DNA from: Flagellimonas aurea
GTDB lineage: Bacteria > Bacteroidota > Bacteroidia > Flavobacteriales > Flavobacteriaceae
Assembly (NCBI RefSeq): GCF_017313785.1
Contig: NZ_JAFLNL010000008.1
Location: 124,001 to 188,000, forward strand
Length of the DNA: 64,000 nucleotides
Direction: 5' to 3'
In this document: positions 7,866 to 16,354 of the stretch, piece by piece
How the letters are laid out: each line of letters opens with the position of its first letter
How positions within the stretch are numbered: position 1 is the stretch's first letter
The notes under the pieces: model-generated
Told to the model about the DNA's origin: nothing
Database searches by the model: none
Seen by the model: only the letters and a program-made list of their open reading frames with translations
Position numbers and translations under genes: made by a program

Positions 7866-8651
7866 ATGAACATATCTCTAAAAGGAAAGAATGCCTTGGT
7901 CGGCGGCAGCAGCAAAGGAATCGGTGAAGCTATCGCTCGGCAATTGGCCGAAAGCGGTGCCAGTGTGACCCTTATGGCGCGAAGCGAGGGACGCATGAAA
8001 GAACTGATTGCCGAAATGGACAGCTCATATGGACAAAAACATCAATATTTGGCCGTGGATTTTACCAACTTCGATGAATATAAATCAAAAATTTCGGAGT
8101 TCTTCGAGACCAATACCGTGGATATATTGGTCAATAATACACAAGGACCGGAAGGTGGTGGTGCACTTGAGAAAAATGTATCTGACTACCAAAATGCTTT
8201 TGACCTGCTGTTCAAGTCCGTTGTCTTCACTACGGAACTCGCCCTAAAACATATGCAAAAAAACAAATGGGGCCGTATCATTAACATAGCGTCTATTTCG
8301 GTAAAGGAACCCTTGAACTATTTGGCGCTTTCAAATACCATTAGAGCTGCAGTGGTTACCTGGGCCAAAAGTTTGGCTTACGATGTGGCAAAAGATGGTA
8401 TTACAGTGAACAGCACGCTAACAGGCTACTTTGATACTGACCGAATTGCCCAATTAAATTCCAAAAAAGCTGAAAAGTTAGGAATTTCTCCGGATGAGGT
8501 TCGTTCCAATATGGAAGAACAGGTTCCTGTAAAAAGAATTGGAGACCCAAAAGAATATGGATACTTGGTTGCATTTTTGGCTTCGGACCAAGCTGCTTTC
8601 ATCACTGGAACCAATATTCCTATTGACGGGGGCTTGTTGAAATCACTTTAA
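7866..8651 (+). CDS. SDR-family oxidoreductase, atypical catalytic site, 261 aa
   Basis: The Rossmann fold is intact: nucleotide-binding GGSSKGIG at 13-20, NNTQG near 90-94 in place of NNAG, IINIAS with Ser143, and the C-terminal FITGTNIPIDGGLL. By alignment with FabG the catalytic Tyr and Lys positions are Ser156 and Arg160 (SNTIR), so the YxxxK motif is missing. A subgroup of FabG-like SDRs with this change exists, so it is probably a real lineage feature and not a defect, but reductase activity is uncertain. It follows the cupin gene by three bases. No substrate can be named. Confidence 0.85.
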   Translation: MNISLKGKNALVGGSSKGIGEAIARQLAESGASVTLMARSEGRMKELIAEMDSSYGQKHQYLAVDFTNFDEYKSKISEFFETNTVDILVNNTQGPEGGGALEKNVSDYQNAFDLLFKSVVFTTELALKHMQKNKWGRIINIASISVKEPLNYLALSNTIRAAVVTWAKSLAYDVAKDGITVNSTLTGYFDTDRIAQLNSKKAEKLGISPDEVRSNMEEQVPVKRIGDPKEYGYLVAFLASDQAAFITGTNIPIDGGLLKSL

Positions 8652-8745
8652 AAAACTGGCCCCCAACAAATTAAATCTTATCAAAAAATTATCACATATT
8701 CAATTTTTGAATACTTTTAGTGTATAACCAATAAAATTTATACCT

Positions 8746-9123
8746 ATGAATTCAAAAGTTTTTATGGTGGTTCGTATCCTATTGGGATTGTTCGTCATCA
8801 TTTTCGGGGCCAACAAACTCTATCCATTCCTTCCTGCTCCCGAAGAAATGCCAGAAGGTATGATGGCCTATTTTACAGGGTTGACAATGTCCAAAACTCT
8901 AATATTGGTTGGATTGGTAGAGGTGTTGGCAGGCATTTCCTTCATTTTGAACAAATACGGAGCTTTAATGGCAATCATATTGATGAGCGTATCGGTATGT
9001 GCCGTCCTATTGCACCTAACCATGGCGATGGAATCTATTGCCCCTGCTCTGGCACTACTGATTCTCAACATTGTTGTGCTTGTCGGATATAAAGACCGAT
9101 ACAAGGACATTTTAAGACCTTAA
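8746..9123 (+). CDS. DoxX family membrane protein, 125 aa
   Basis: There are four predicted transmembrane segments: about 5-25 (FMVVRILLGLFVIIFGANKL), 45-65, 70-92 and 97-117. The first helix with G-x-N-K-L and the LVGLVEVLAGISFIL segment are typical of the DoxX/DoxD-like family. Family roles are poorly defined (thiosulfate or redox-linked membrane functions in some members). It stands alone, 94 bases after the SDR gene, and is followed directly by a strong terminator. Confidence 0.85.
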   Translation: MNSKVFMVVRILLGLFVIIFGANKLYPFLPAPEEMPEGMMAYFTGLTMSKTLILVGLVEVLAGISFILNKYGALMAIILMSVSVCAVLLHLTMAMESIAPALALLILNIVVLVGYKDRYKDILRP

Positions 9124-9124
9124 C

Positions 9125-9159
9125 AAAAAAACCTCCAATTGAATTGGAGGTTTTTTTTT
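9125..9159. terminator. Bidirectional intrinsic terminator
   Basis: A run of A, then CCTCCAATT, a one-base gap, AATTGGAGG and a run of nine T form a hairpin with A/T tracts on both sides. It sits between the convergent doxX gene and the LytTR regulator gene, whose last bases it touches, so it can serve both. Confidence 0.9.
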
Positions 9160-9883
9160 ATAAACTCATTTTATCCTTAAAAATGTAGGATTGCCTTCGG
9201 GAAACTTCCACTTCCTCACCGTTCTTCATGGTAAGCTTTAGCTTGCCATTGAACCAAGGCACCACATTTTCAATATAGTTGGTATTGATTATTTGCTGAC
9301 GGTTTGCCCTAAAAAAAGAATCTTGGGGCAGCTTTTCTTCCACTTGATTAAGCGATTTATACAGCATGGGTTTCTTGCCATCAAAGAATACCCGCGTGTA
9401 GTTGCCCACAATTTCGAACTGAGAAATATCTCCTATTTTCACCAACCAACATGCCTCTCCATCTTTAATGAAAATCTGACTATTCTCGGTCAATTTTTTA
9501 GCGGAGTTGTTATCCTCCTGCTTTGAGGCCATTTTTACACGAACTTTTTCCAAGGCCATATCAAAACGTTTGTTGCTGACCGGTTTTAATAGATAATCCA
9601 ATGCATTGTACTCAAAGGATTTTATGGCATATTCATCGTAAGCTGTAGTAAAGATGGTAATCGGCACCTCATCCAACATTTCCAACAGGTCGAAACCATC
9701 CTTTTCCGGCATATTGATGTCAAGGAACAACAAATCAGGTAATTCGGACTCAATTAATTCAACACCATCATCTACATTGCTTGCTTCGCCAATAAGCTCC
9801 AAATCATCATGCAGTTTAATAAGCTCCTTGAGCTCGTTCCTTGCCAATCGAGAATCTTCAACTATTACCGCCCTGATCTTCAT
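9158..9883 (-). CDS. LytTR-family response regulator, 241 aa
   Basis: The receiver domain at 1-120 has the acidic pair Glu9-Asp10, phosphoacceptor Asp55 in FLDINMP, Thr in FTTAYDEYA and the KP pair in LLKPV. A C-terminal LytTR DNA-binding domain spans about 140-241 (FEIVGNYTRVFF, LYKSLNQVEEKL, FFRANRQQIIN, EVEVSRRQSYIFK). Its start overlaps the stop of the upstream sensor kinase gene by four bases, so the pair is one operon. This is the common Bacteroidota LytS/LytR-like layout; the controlled genes are not visible here. Confidence 0.92.
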   Translation of the reverse strand: MKIRAVIVEDSRLARNELKELIKLHDDLELIGEASNVDDGVELIESELPDLLFLDINMPEKDGFDLLEMLDEVPITIFTTAYDEYAIKSFEYNALDYLLKPVSNKRFDMALEKVRVKMASKQEDNNSAKKLTENSQIFIKDGEACWLVKIGDISQFEIVGNYTRVFFDGKKPMLYKSLNQVEEKLPQDSFFRANRQQIINTNYIENVVPWFNGKLKLTMKNGEEVEVSRRQSYIFKDKMSL

Positions 9884-10938
9884 GCCAATGGTATTTTAAT
9901 TTCAGCCACTACCTCATCAGATATCTCCTCTAATTTAAAAGATGCTTTGCCAGCATACAATAGCTTCAAGCGCTGTTCTATGTTTATCAAACCTAATTTG
10001 GTGGAGTCTTTGGCAATATTGAGTTTTCCTGTATTCCTTACTTCTATAATCAAATCTTCTTCTCTCCTGGATATATCCAAGAGAATCCTTCCTCCATTTT
10101 TAAGATTGGAAATACCATGCTTGGTTGCATTTTCTATAAGTAATTGAATGATCATAGGCGGAATCCTAAGGTCCAAGGTATCGGCACCAACTTGTTTCAC
10201 AAACTCCAAACGATGTTCGAACTGTATTTTAGAAAGGTCGATATAGTTATCCACTACCTCCAACTCCTCCCGTACCGGAATATCATTGATATTGTTTTTG
10301 GTAAGGGAATAGCGAATAATTTCGGAGAGCTTGGTAAGCATTTCCCTTGATTTTTCCACATCTTCCAGCATGAGACCTCTAATGTTGTTAAGACTATTGA
10401 ACATGAAATGTGGATTTATTTGCCCCTTTAAAGTGTTTAATTGGGCCTGCTTTAAGGTGGTATTCAGTTCAAGCCTTTCTATTCGATCCTGGTTTAATTT
10501 CAAAAGTAATTTGATGACCAAATACGTAATCGTCCAGGCCCCGACCAAAAAGAGCGAATTCAATACTTGGACCATGACTTTGTCATAACCCTCGAACATT
10601 TGCATTTCTGCCTCGGTAATTTCTGGGCCAAATTTTATATAGATGTACCCGAAAAAGACATTTAAAAGTCCGAAAATCGTGGAAGCCAGTAATATGGATA
10701 TAATAATTTTCAGGACCTCTTTTCCACCAAAGGAATCAAAATGAACATTTCTCTTAAGGTACCAACGTAAGATGGAGGTAGAAAATACGCCTATAAAAAT
10801 TCCGACAACCACAGAGAAAATGGTCATCTCCAAACTAATTTTTTGAGGAATCAAAGCTGCAATGGCATTGATAAACCCCCACCCCAATAATTGGAGCGTC
10901 CAAAATGCAATATTTCTCTTTCTACTACTTAATTCCAT
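9880..10938 (-). CDS. LytS-like sensor histidine kinase (His_kinase family), 352 aa
   Basis: There are four transmembrane segments in the first 160 residues (about 12-32, 38-60, 75-100, 125-150). The phosphorylation motif is LKGQINPHFMFNSLNNIR near 175, with His in NPHF, typical of PF06580 kinases. The C-terminal ATPase domain includes PPMIIQLLIENATKHG (N box) and LGLINIEQRLKLLY (G box). There is no extracellular sensor domain, so the membrane part is the likely sensor. It is coupled to the LytTR regulator by a four-base overlap. Confidence 0.92.
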   Translation of the reverse strand: MELSSRKRNIAFWTLQLLGWGFINAIAALIPQKISLEMTIFSVVVGIFIGVFSTSILRWYLKRNVHFDSFGGKEVLKIIISILLASTIFGLLNVFFGYIYIKFGPEITEAEMQMFEGYDKVMVQVLNSLFLVGAWTITYLVIKLLLKLNQDRIERLELNTTLKQAQLNTLKGQINPHFMFNSLNNIRGLMLEDVEKSREMLTKLSEIIRYSLTKNNINDIPVREELEVVDNYIDLSKIQFEHRLEFVKQVGADTLDLRIPPMIIQLLIENATKHGISNLKNGGRILLDISRREEDLIIEVRNTGKLNIAKDSTKLGLINIEQRLKLLYAGKASFKLEEISDEVVAEIKIPLA

Positions 10939-10993
10939 TCCATTGAGCCAAGTTTGCCTAAATTTACATTAAACCAATTCAGTATTGGTGCTA

Positions 10994-11203
10994 CTAGGAT
11001 TCTTGTGCGGCTTTTCTTTTAAACGGATTGCTGCAAGATTTTTTCTGTGGTAAAAAGGCAACCCACATCATGGTTATTCCCGAATAGAAAAATGGAAAAT
11101 ACTCCATATACTCCCATGTTTGGTATCTTCCAAATATCCCTATAGACACGCCAATTATTCCCATGGCCAAAACTACTTTCTGACTTGTTTTAAGCTTTTT
11201 CAT
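10994..11203 (-). CDS. Small two-span membrane protein, 69 aa
   Basis: Two hydrophobic segments (about 9-25, VVLAMGIIGVSIGIFG, and 36-52, FPFFYSGITMMWVAFLP) are followed by a basic, cysteine-containing tail (KKSCSNPFKRK). The start is ATG with short flanking hydrophilic ends. It lies 55 bases upstream of the LytS-like kinase on the same strand and could be cotranscribed with the two-component pair. I do not recognise the family. The 234 bases between this gene and the DUF4136 gene hold no convincing gene. Confidence 0.65.
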   Translation of the reverse strand: MKKLKTSQKVVLAMGIIGVSIGIFGRYQTWEYMEYFPFFYSGITMMWVAFLPQKKSCSNPFKRKAAQES

Positions 11204-11437
11204 ATTGATGAATTTTGCAACGCTGGCAGATTATAAAATAATACTTACTAAAATTGAAATGATTAATTTGGCTAGTGCTATCATGACTATTTGGTTTTAG
11301 AATTTATTTCTAAAGCTAAAGTACAGGACAACCCTTGCTTGATGAAGTGATTTATGACAAGTGGTAATTTTGACAAACTGAACGGTAAAACCAGTTGCTA
11401 CCGGTTTAAGATAGTGGTAACGAGCTAATTTTAAGGA

Positions 11438-11962
11438 CTATTTTACCTTTGGAGGAAATTTTGAGAATACTTTTTTTACCACGGCACGTAGTTTATCCTC
11501 TCGCACACTTGGCGATGCATTTTCTCTAAGGCCACTCTCGGCGACTGCCTGCCAAACAAGTGCATCACGCTGCGCATCCACCAAATCGATTTGGATACTG
11601 CGCTGCATATTTGGGCCGCCCAATGGTAACCCAACAGAAATTCCGCCGCCGACATTTCTACCGCCACCGCCAAGACCAACACCTACATTGTTATTGGGTG
11701 CGCTCCTGTATTCATTGCTCATGATGTTGATGAAGAGTTCGGGTTCTTCGGCCAATCGATAGCCTCTAGCTTTTAGTGTAGAATCCAAAGCATTGAGCAA
11801 TCTTTTTTCATCCAGTTGGCTCAATCCAGATTGCATATCCGAATAGTAATTATAGGTAGAATAGCTGGAAAAATCGACCGTTTTGTCGTAATCATAGTTT
11901 ACCTTGACCGAGCTGCAGGATGCCATTACAACAATCAAAACTATAAAAAGTAAATAACGCAT
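11438..11962 (-). CDS. DUF4136 domain lipoprotein, 174 aa
   Basis: From the ATG at 11962 (MRYLLFIVLIVVMASCSS) the signal peptide ends in lipobox MAS-C; an in-frame ATG 11 codons upstream would add a basic extension and is less likely. The body has the DUF4136 features I recall: VNYDYDKTVDFSSYSTYNYY at the start, DSTLKARGYRL near 85, and a conserved end VREDKLRAVVKKVFSKFPP. A glycine-rich loop lies at about 110-135. Function is unknown; it is presumed periplasmic, attached to the inner or outer membrane. Confidence 0.85.
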   Translation of the reverse strand: MRYLLFIVLIVVMASCSSVKVNYDYDKTVDFSSYSTYNYYSDMQSGLSQLDEKRLLNALDSTLKARGYRLAEEPELFINIMSNEYRSAPNNNVGVGLGGGGRNVGGGISVGLPLGGPNMQRSIQIDLVDAQRDALVWQAVAESGLRENASPSVREDKLRAVVKKVFSKFPPKVK

Positions 11963-11988
11963 AGTGGATATTTGGGTTCTCCTAAATT

Positions 11989-12006
11989 TAATCAATATAT
12001 TGATTA
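11989..12006. promoter_or_regulatory. 18-bp perfect palindrome upstream of the DUF4136 gene
   Basis: TAATCAATATATTGATTA is a perfect inverted repeat lying 27-44 bases upstream of the DUF4136 ATG and 20 bases past the stop of obgE. The position suits an operator. The binder is unknown, and AT-rich palindromes can arise by chance. Confidence 0.4.
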
Positions 12007-12025
12007 GATGGCATATAGCAGAGTA

Positions 12026-13027
12026 TTATTCGTTCAACAACTTCCAAAGTCTATCCTTAAGTTGCTGAATTCCCAATCCGCTCACGGAAGATATAAACAT
12101 GAAGGGAACATCCTTGAAATCTTCTTTCATGTCCTCGTCCATTTCGGCGATAAGCTCTTGGTCCAGCATATCGCATTTGGAGATGACCACCAAACGTGCC
12201 TTGTCCAGCAATTCGGGATTGTATCGTCTCAATTCTTCCAGAAGAATATTATACTCTTGGCTAATGTCCTTACTGTCGGCAGGTATTAAAAACAATAGCG
12301 TAGCGTTACGTTCAATATGTCGCAAAAAGTAATGTCCTAATCCCTTTCCTTCGGCAGCACCCTCAATAATTCCAGGAATATCAGCCATTACAAAACTTTG
12401 AAAATCGCGATATTCCACAATGCCCAAATTGGGTTTTAAGGTGGTAAACTCGTAATTCGCAATTTTAGGTTTGGCAGAAGTCATTACGGAAAGTAGCGTT
12501 GATTTTCCGGCATTGGGAAACCCTACCAGACCAACATCGGCCAATACTTTAAGCTCTAAGGTAACGTCGCCTTCTTGACCCTTGATACCTGGTTGTGCAT
12601 ACCGGGGTGTTTGGTTGGTGGCACTTTTAAAATGCCAGTTTCCCAATCCGCCCATTCCTCCTTCGAGCACAATTTTCTCTTCGCCGTCCTCGGTAATCTC
12701 AAAAAGTATCTCGTTGGTTTCGGTATCTCGCACCACTGTTCCCAATGGCACTTCCATATATACATCCTCACCATCGGCCCCGGTACTTCGGCTTTTGCTT
12801 CCGTGTTCGCCATGGCCGGCCTTAAAGTGTTTTTTGAACTTGAAATGGACCAGTGTCCATAAGTTTTTGTTCCCTTTGACTATAACATGACCGCCTCGAC
12901 CACCATCACCACCATCGGGCCCGCCTTTGGCCACATATTTTTCGCGACGTAAATGTGCAGAACCCTTGCCCCCGTTTCCAGAAGAGATGTGAACTTTTAC
13001 ATAATCGACAAAATTTCCTTCGGTCAT
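12026..13027 (-). CDS. obgE: GTPase Obg/CgtA
   Basis: The N-terminal glycine-rich Obg domain spans 1-157 ([39 protein letters not shown]). The G domain follows at about 158-333 with the P-loop GFPNAGKST, switch region [15 protein letters not shown] (G3) and ISKCD (G4). There is no long C-terminal extension, as is usual in this phylum. Obg is an essential ribosome-assembly GTPase that also responds to ppGpp. It starts 33 bases downstream of the hpt-adk fusion on the same strand, so the two are probably one operon. Confidence 0.97.
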   Translation of the reverse strand: MTEGNFVDYVKVHISSGNGGKGSAHLRREKYVAKGGPDGGDGGRGGHVIVKGNKNLWTLVHFKFKKHFKAGHGEHGSKSRSTGADGEDVYMEVPLGTVVRDTETNEILFEITEDGEEKIVLEGGMGGLGNWHFKSATNQTPRYAQPGIKGQEGDVTLELKVLADVGLVGFPNAGKSTLLSVMTSAKPKIANYEFTTLKPNLGIVEYRDFQSFVMADIPGIIEGAAEGKGLGHYFLRHIERNATLLFLIPADSKDISQEYNILLEELRRYNPELLDKARLVVISKCDMLDQELIAEMDEDMKEDFKDVPFMFISSVSGLGIQQLKDRLWKLLNE

Positions 13028-13060
13028 ATTCTAATATAAAAAAGTCTTTTGGGAAATCAA

Positions 13061-14167
13061 TTATAGGGAATCGATTACCTTGCTCAATCGCTGGGTAATC
13101 TCATCGATTTCACCTATTCCGTTTACAGAGTGGAATTTTCCTTGTTTTTCGTAGTAAGCTTTTAAAGGAGCTGTTTTTTCATTGTATTCATCAAAACGGT
13201 TACGGATTTTGCTCTCGTCCTGGTCATCGGAACGGCCGCTACTTTTACCACGCTCCAAAAGACGCTCGACCAAAATGTCGTCCTCAGCTTCCAAAGCAAT
13301 GGTCGCATTTACCTTCATATCCTTGGATTCCAAGAAATTGTCCAATGCTTCTGCCTGAGCTGCGGTACGTGGAAAACCATCAAAAATAAAACCTGCTGCA
13401 TCTGGGTTCTTTTCGACCTCGTCCTTCAGCATATCAATGGTCACCTCATCGGGAACCAAATCCCCCTTATCAATGTATGACTTGGCCAAATTACCAAGGT
13501 CTGTTCCGTTTTTGATGTTGTAACGAAAAACATCTCCTGTGGAAATGTGTTTCAGATTATACTTTTCTTTTAAGAAACCTGCTTGGGTCCCTTTCCCTGC
13601 TCCTGGCTTTCCAAAAAGCACTAGGTTGATCATATCTGTTTGATTTAATTGGTAAACTTCTCTAAGATTTCGACCCAACTCGTTATAGTCCAACCCATAG
13701 CCCACAATAAAATGATCTGGAATTTCCAGACCTACATAGTCTATGGCATATTCACCATTATAAATGTCCGACTTATAAAAAAGGGTCCCTATTTTAAACT
13801 CCTTTACATTGGTGTTGGAAAACAGATGAACCAATTCTTTCAAGGTTCTTCCTGTATCCACCACATCCTCCAAGATTATCACACTCTTTCCTTCCAATTC
13901 CTCCGGCACATCCAAGAGCGTTTCCACAATCCCTGTCGAGGTCAATCCTTGATAAGAACTCAACCGCACAAAAGAGACCTCACAAGGGTGCTGGTAGGCC
14001 TTCAAAAAATCGGCCACGAACATAAAAGCTCCATTGAGCACACCAACAAACAAGGGCGTCTCATCTTTATAATCATTGGCAATCTCCTTAGCCATTTTAT
14101 CAATGGCCGCAAGGATTTGCTCTTCCTTTAAATAGGGCTTAAAAACTTTATCGTGGAGCTTAATCAA
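13061..14167 (-). CDS. adk: Hypoxanthine phosphoribosyltransferase-adenylate kinase fusion protein
   Basis: Two enzymes share one frame (residues counted from the TTG at 14176). Residues 4-180 are a purine phosphoribosyltransferase with PRPP loop EDVVDTGRTL at 103-112 and GYGLDYNELGRNL near 159-171. Residues 182-371 are adenylate kinase: P-loop GKPGAGKGT at 189-197, STGDVFR, FDGFPRT and a short LID (GRSDD) without zinc ligands. The adk part begins at Met182, where a free Adk would begin. Start codons are TTG at 14176 or TTG at 14167; the latter gives MIKLHDK, like free family members as I recall them, and is used here. The fusion couples purine salvage to AMP phosphorylation and is known in flavobacteria. 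A TATCTTTG element (minus strand, 14200-14193) lies just upstream. Confidence 0.9.
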   Translation of the reverse strand: MIKLHDKVFKPYLKEEQILAAIDKMAKEIANDYKDETPLFVGVLNGAFMFVADFLKAYQHPCEVSFVRLSSYQGLTSTGIVETLLDVPEELEGKSVIILEDVVDTGRTLKELVHLFSNTNVKEFKIGTLFYKSDIYNGEYAIDYVGLEIPDHFIVGYGLDYNELGRNLREVYQLNQTDMINLVLFGKPGAGKGTQAGFLKEKYNLKHISTGDVFRYNIKNGTDLGNLAKSYIDKGDLVPDEVTIDMLKDEVEKNPDAAGFIFDGFPRTAAQAEALDNFLESKDMKVNATIALEAEDDILVERLLERGKSSGRSDDQDESKIRNRFDEYNEKTAPLKAYYEKQGKFHSVNGIGEIDEITQRLSKVIDSL

Positions 14168-14284
14168 TGTGTTCAAGTTATGGTCAGGTTGGCAAAGATA
14201 CTATTTTTAAAGCTCCTAAAACCTTACATCTTTTATACCCTCGTGGATTTCATGTATTTTTGCCCACATTCAATTTACAAATCA

Positions 14285-15439
14285 ATGCAATTTTTCTCTT
14301 CAGACTTTAAATTGGGAATTTTAGGTGGTGGACAACTGGGCAAAATGATGCTCTACGAAACCAGAAAATGGGACATACAAACCAAGGTTATGGATGCCTC
14401 TCCCGAAGCTCCTTGCAAAATTGCCTGCAACGAGTTTGTTCAGGGCAGTTTGATGGATTTTGACACCGTTTACGCCTTTGGAAAAGATGTAGATTTGCTC
14501 ACCATCGAGATTGAAAACGTAAATGTTGACGCCCTTGAAAAGTTGGAACACATAGGCAAAACCGTATATCCGCCCACCAAAACCTTAAGGACCATTCAGA
14601 ACAAGGCCGTCCAAAAATTATTCTATACCGATCATGGTATTCCAACCGCTCCTTTTACCCGCTTTGCCTACACATCGGAAATCGAGGACAGCATAAACAA
14701 CGGCGGACTTTCCTTACCGTTTGTTTGGAAGAGCGCCCAATTTGGGTATGACGGCCAAGGGGTAAAAGTCGTCCGAAAGATGGAAGACCTTAAAGAACTG
14801 CCCAATGTGGAGTGTATTGCTGAAAAAATGATTGATTTTAAAAATGAGTTGGCCGTTGTGGTAGCTCGAAACTCCAAAGGTGAGGTTAAAACATATCCCG
14901 TGGTTGAGATGGAGTTTCATCCCGAAGCCAATCAGGTGGAATACGTAATCTGTCCTGCACGGATTGATGATGCCGTAGCTAAAAAAGCACAGGAAGTGGC
15001 ATTAAAAGTTTCGGAACATATGAAGCACGTTGGCCTGCTGGCCGTGGAAATGTTCCAAACCAAGGACGACCAAATTTTGGTGAACGAATCTGCACCAAGA
15101 CCGCATAACAGTGGCCATTACAGTATTGAAGCGGCCTACACCAACCAATTTGAACAACATATCCGTGCCATTTTAGGTCTGCCGCTTGGAAAAACCGACA
15201 GTAAAGTAGCAGGAATTATGGTTAACTTGGTGGGTGCAGAAGGACATACAGGCGATGTGGTCTATGAAAACATTGAAAAAATATTGGAAATGGACGGGGT
15301 TACACCGCATATCTATGGTAAAAAACAAACCCGTCCGTTTCGGAAAATGGGCCACGTGACCATCGTTGACGAGAACATGGCGAGAGCCCGAGAAGTTGCC
15401 CAACAGGTAAAGGAAACCATTAAAGTGATAAGCAAATAA
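14285..15439 (+). CDS. purK: 5-(carboxyamino)imidazole ribonucleotide synthase
   Basis: The ATP-grasp enzyme PurK converts AIR, ATP and bicarbonate to N5-CAIR. From the ATG at 14285 the protein is 384 residues, with KLGILGGGQLGKMM at the N-terminus (nucleotide-binding glycine loop), QFGYDGQGVKVV in the grasp domain, ECIAEKMI, and NESAPRPHNSGHYSIEA near 275. The in-frame extension upstream to 14153 runs over the divergent gene and is not used. It precedes purE by three bases. A TATTTTTG element at 14255-14262 is a likely -7 box. Confidence 0.96.
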   Translation: MQFFSSDFKLGILGGGQLGKMMLYETRKWDIQTKVMDASPEAPCKIACNEFVQGSLMDFDTVYAFGKDVDLLTIEIENVNVDALEKLEHIGKTVYPPTKTLRTIQNKAVQKLFYTDHGIPTAPFTRFAYTSEIEDSINNGGLSLPFVWKSAQFGYDGQGVKVVRKMEDLKELPNVECIAEKMIDFKNELAVVVARNSKGEVKTYPVVEMEFHPEANQVEYVICPARIDDAVAKKAQEVALKVSEHMKHVGLLAVEMFQTKDDQILVNESAPRPHNSGHYSIEAAYTNQFEQHIRAILGLPLGKTDSKVAGIMVNLVGAEGHTGDVVYENIEKILEMDGVTPHIYGKKQTRPFRKMGHVTIVDENMARAREVAQQVKETIKVISK

Positions 15440-15442
15440 GAT

Positions 15443-15934
15443 ATGAGCAAAGTAGCCGTAATCATGGGAAGCACAAGCGACCTTCCTGTTATGCAGGACG
15501 CCATCGATATATTAAAGGAATTGGGAGTGGATGTGGACGTGGATATTGTTTCCGCCCACAGAACACCCGAAAAATTGTTCAGTTTTAGCAAAAGTGCCCA
15601 TACCAATGGCTACTCCGTAATTATTGCTGGAGCCGGTGGAGCGGCACATTTGCCAGGAATGGTGGCATCGTTATCACCTCTCCCTGTTATCGGAGTACCC
15701 GTAAAAAGCAGCAATTCCATTGATGGTTGGGATTCCATCCTATCCATTTTGCAAATGCCCGGGGGCGTTCCCGTAGCCACAGTTGCCTTGAATGGAGCCA
15801 AAAATGCCGGTATCCTTGCGGCACAAATCATAGGAAGTTCCGACAGCGAGATTATGGACAACATAATTTCCTATAAAGAGGGACTCAAGGAAAAAGTCAT
15901 CAAAGGGGCAGAGGAGGTAAAGAAAACCTTTTAG
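15443..15934 (+). CDS. purE: N5-carboxyaminoimidazole ribonucleotide mutase
   Basis: The class I PurE (163 aa) catalyses the step after PurK. Signature segments are MGSTSDLPVM, SAHRTPEKLF (catalytic His), IAGAGGAAHLPGMVAS and GVPVKSS near 86. The start is three bases after the purK stop. It is a complete family-length protein. It completes a two-gene de novo purine unit divergent from the purine salvage fusion. Confidence 0.97.
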   Translation: MSKVAVIMGSTSDLPVMQDAIDILKELGVDVDVDIVSAHRTPEKLFSFSKSAHTNGYSVIIAGAGGAAHLPGMVASLSPLPVIGVPVKSSNSIDGWDSILSILQMPGGVPVATVALNGAKNAGILAAQIIGSSDSEIMDNIISYKEGLKEKVIKGAEEVKKTF

Positions 15935-15952
15935 AAAAAATCATGTTTGGTT

Positions 15953-16354
15953 ATGAACTATAATCAAATTGGCATATTGCTGGGGATTTGCTCCATTGCC
16001 TTTTTTGGCTTCACGCTGCCAAAACTTCGCAATCCGTACATAAAAGGACTATGGAAAAGTGGTCTATTTGTGTTTACCATGTATGCCGCGCTATTGATTT
16101 TTATTGAAATACGTTGGCAATTTATTTCGGATTATGCGAGTAAATATGACTTAAACGGAAACGGTTTTGTTGACCTCAACGAATATTCTGTAGAAGCCAT
16201 TGCTGCCATGAACAGAAAAACCTATGGTTCAACCATTAGGAATTACGCTCCACTGACCATGGCCGTAATTTCATCCATTATCGGTTTCGCCTATTTGTTG
16301 AGTGATTGGGCGGTTATACGTTTAAAAAACAAAGAACAGAAGAAACAACTATGA
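15953..16354 (+). CDS. Membrane protein with a single EF-hand-like loop, 133 aa
   Basis: Three hydrophobic segments are visible (about 4-22, IGILLGICSIAFFGFTLP; 34-52, SGLFVFTMYAALLIFIEI; 102-122). Between the second and third lies YDLNGNGFVDLNEYS at about 64-78, which fits the EF-hand calcium loop D-x-N-x-N-G-x-V-D-x-x-E. A TTG two codons upstream is the alternative start; the ATG at 15953 is preferred. Its stop overlaps the ATG of the M3 peptidase by four bases (ATGA), so the two are translationally coupled, and both follow purKE. I do not recognise a named family. Confidence 0.75.
   Translation: MNYNQIGILLGICSIAFFGFTLPKLRNPYIKGLWKSGLFVFTMYAALLIFIEIRWQFISDYASKYDLNGNGFVDLNEYSVEAIAAMNRKTYGSTIRNYAPLTMAVISSIIGFAYLLSDWAVIRLKNKEQKKQL

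Noticed and set aside
11381..11415. Hairpin near AAAACC/GGTTTA downstream of the DUF4136 gene
   Set aside because: The stem is short and imperfect and has no T tract, so a terminator is not supported.
12575..12890. Two overlapping plus-strand ORFs of about 100 residues inside obgE
   Set aside because: They are antisense to the highly conserved Obg gene and Cys/Pro/Ser-rich, typical of reversed glycine-rich codons.
13649..14131. 160-residue plus-strand ORF inside the hpt-adk fusion
   Set aside because: It is antisense to the phosphoribosyltransferase domain, which has intact catalytic motifs. No family resemblance was found.
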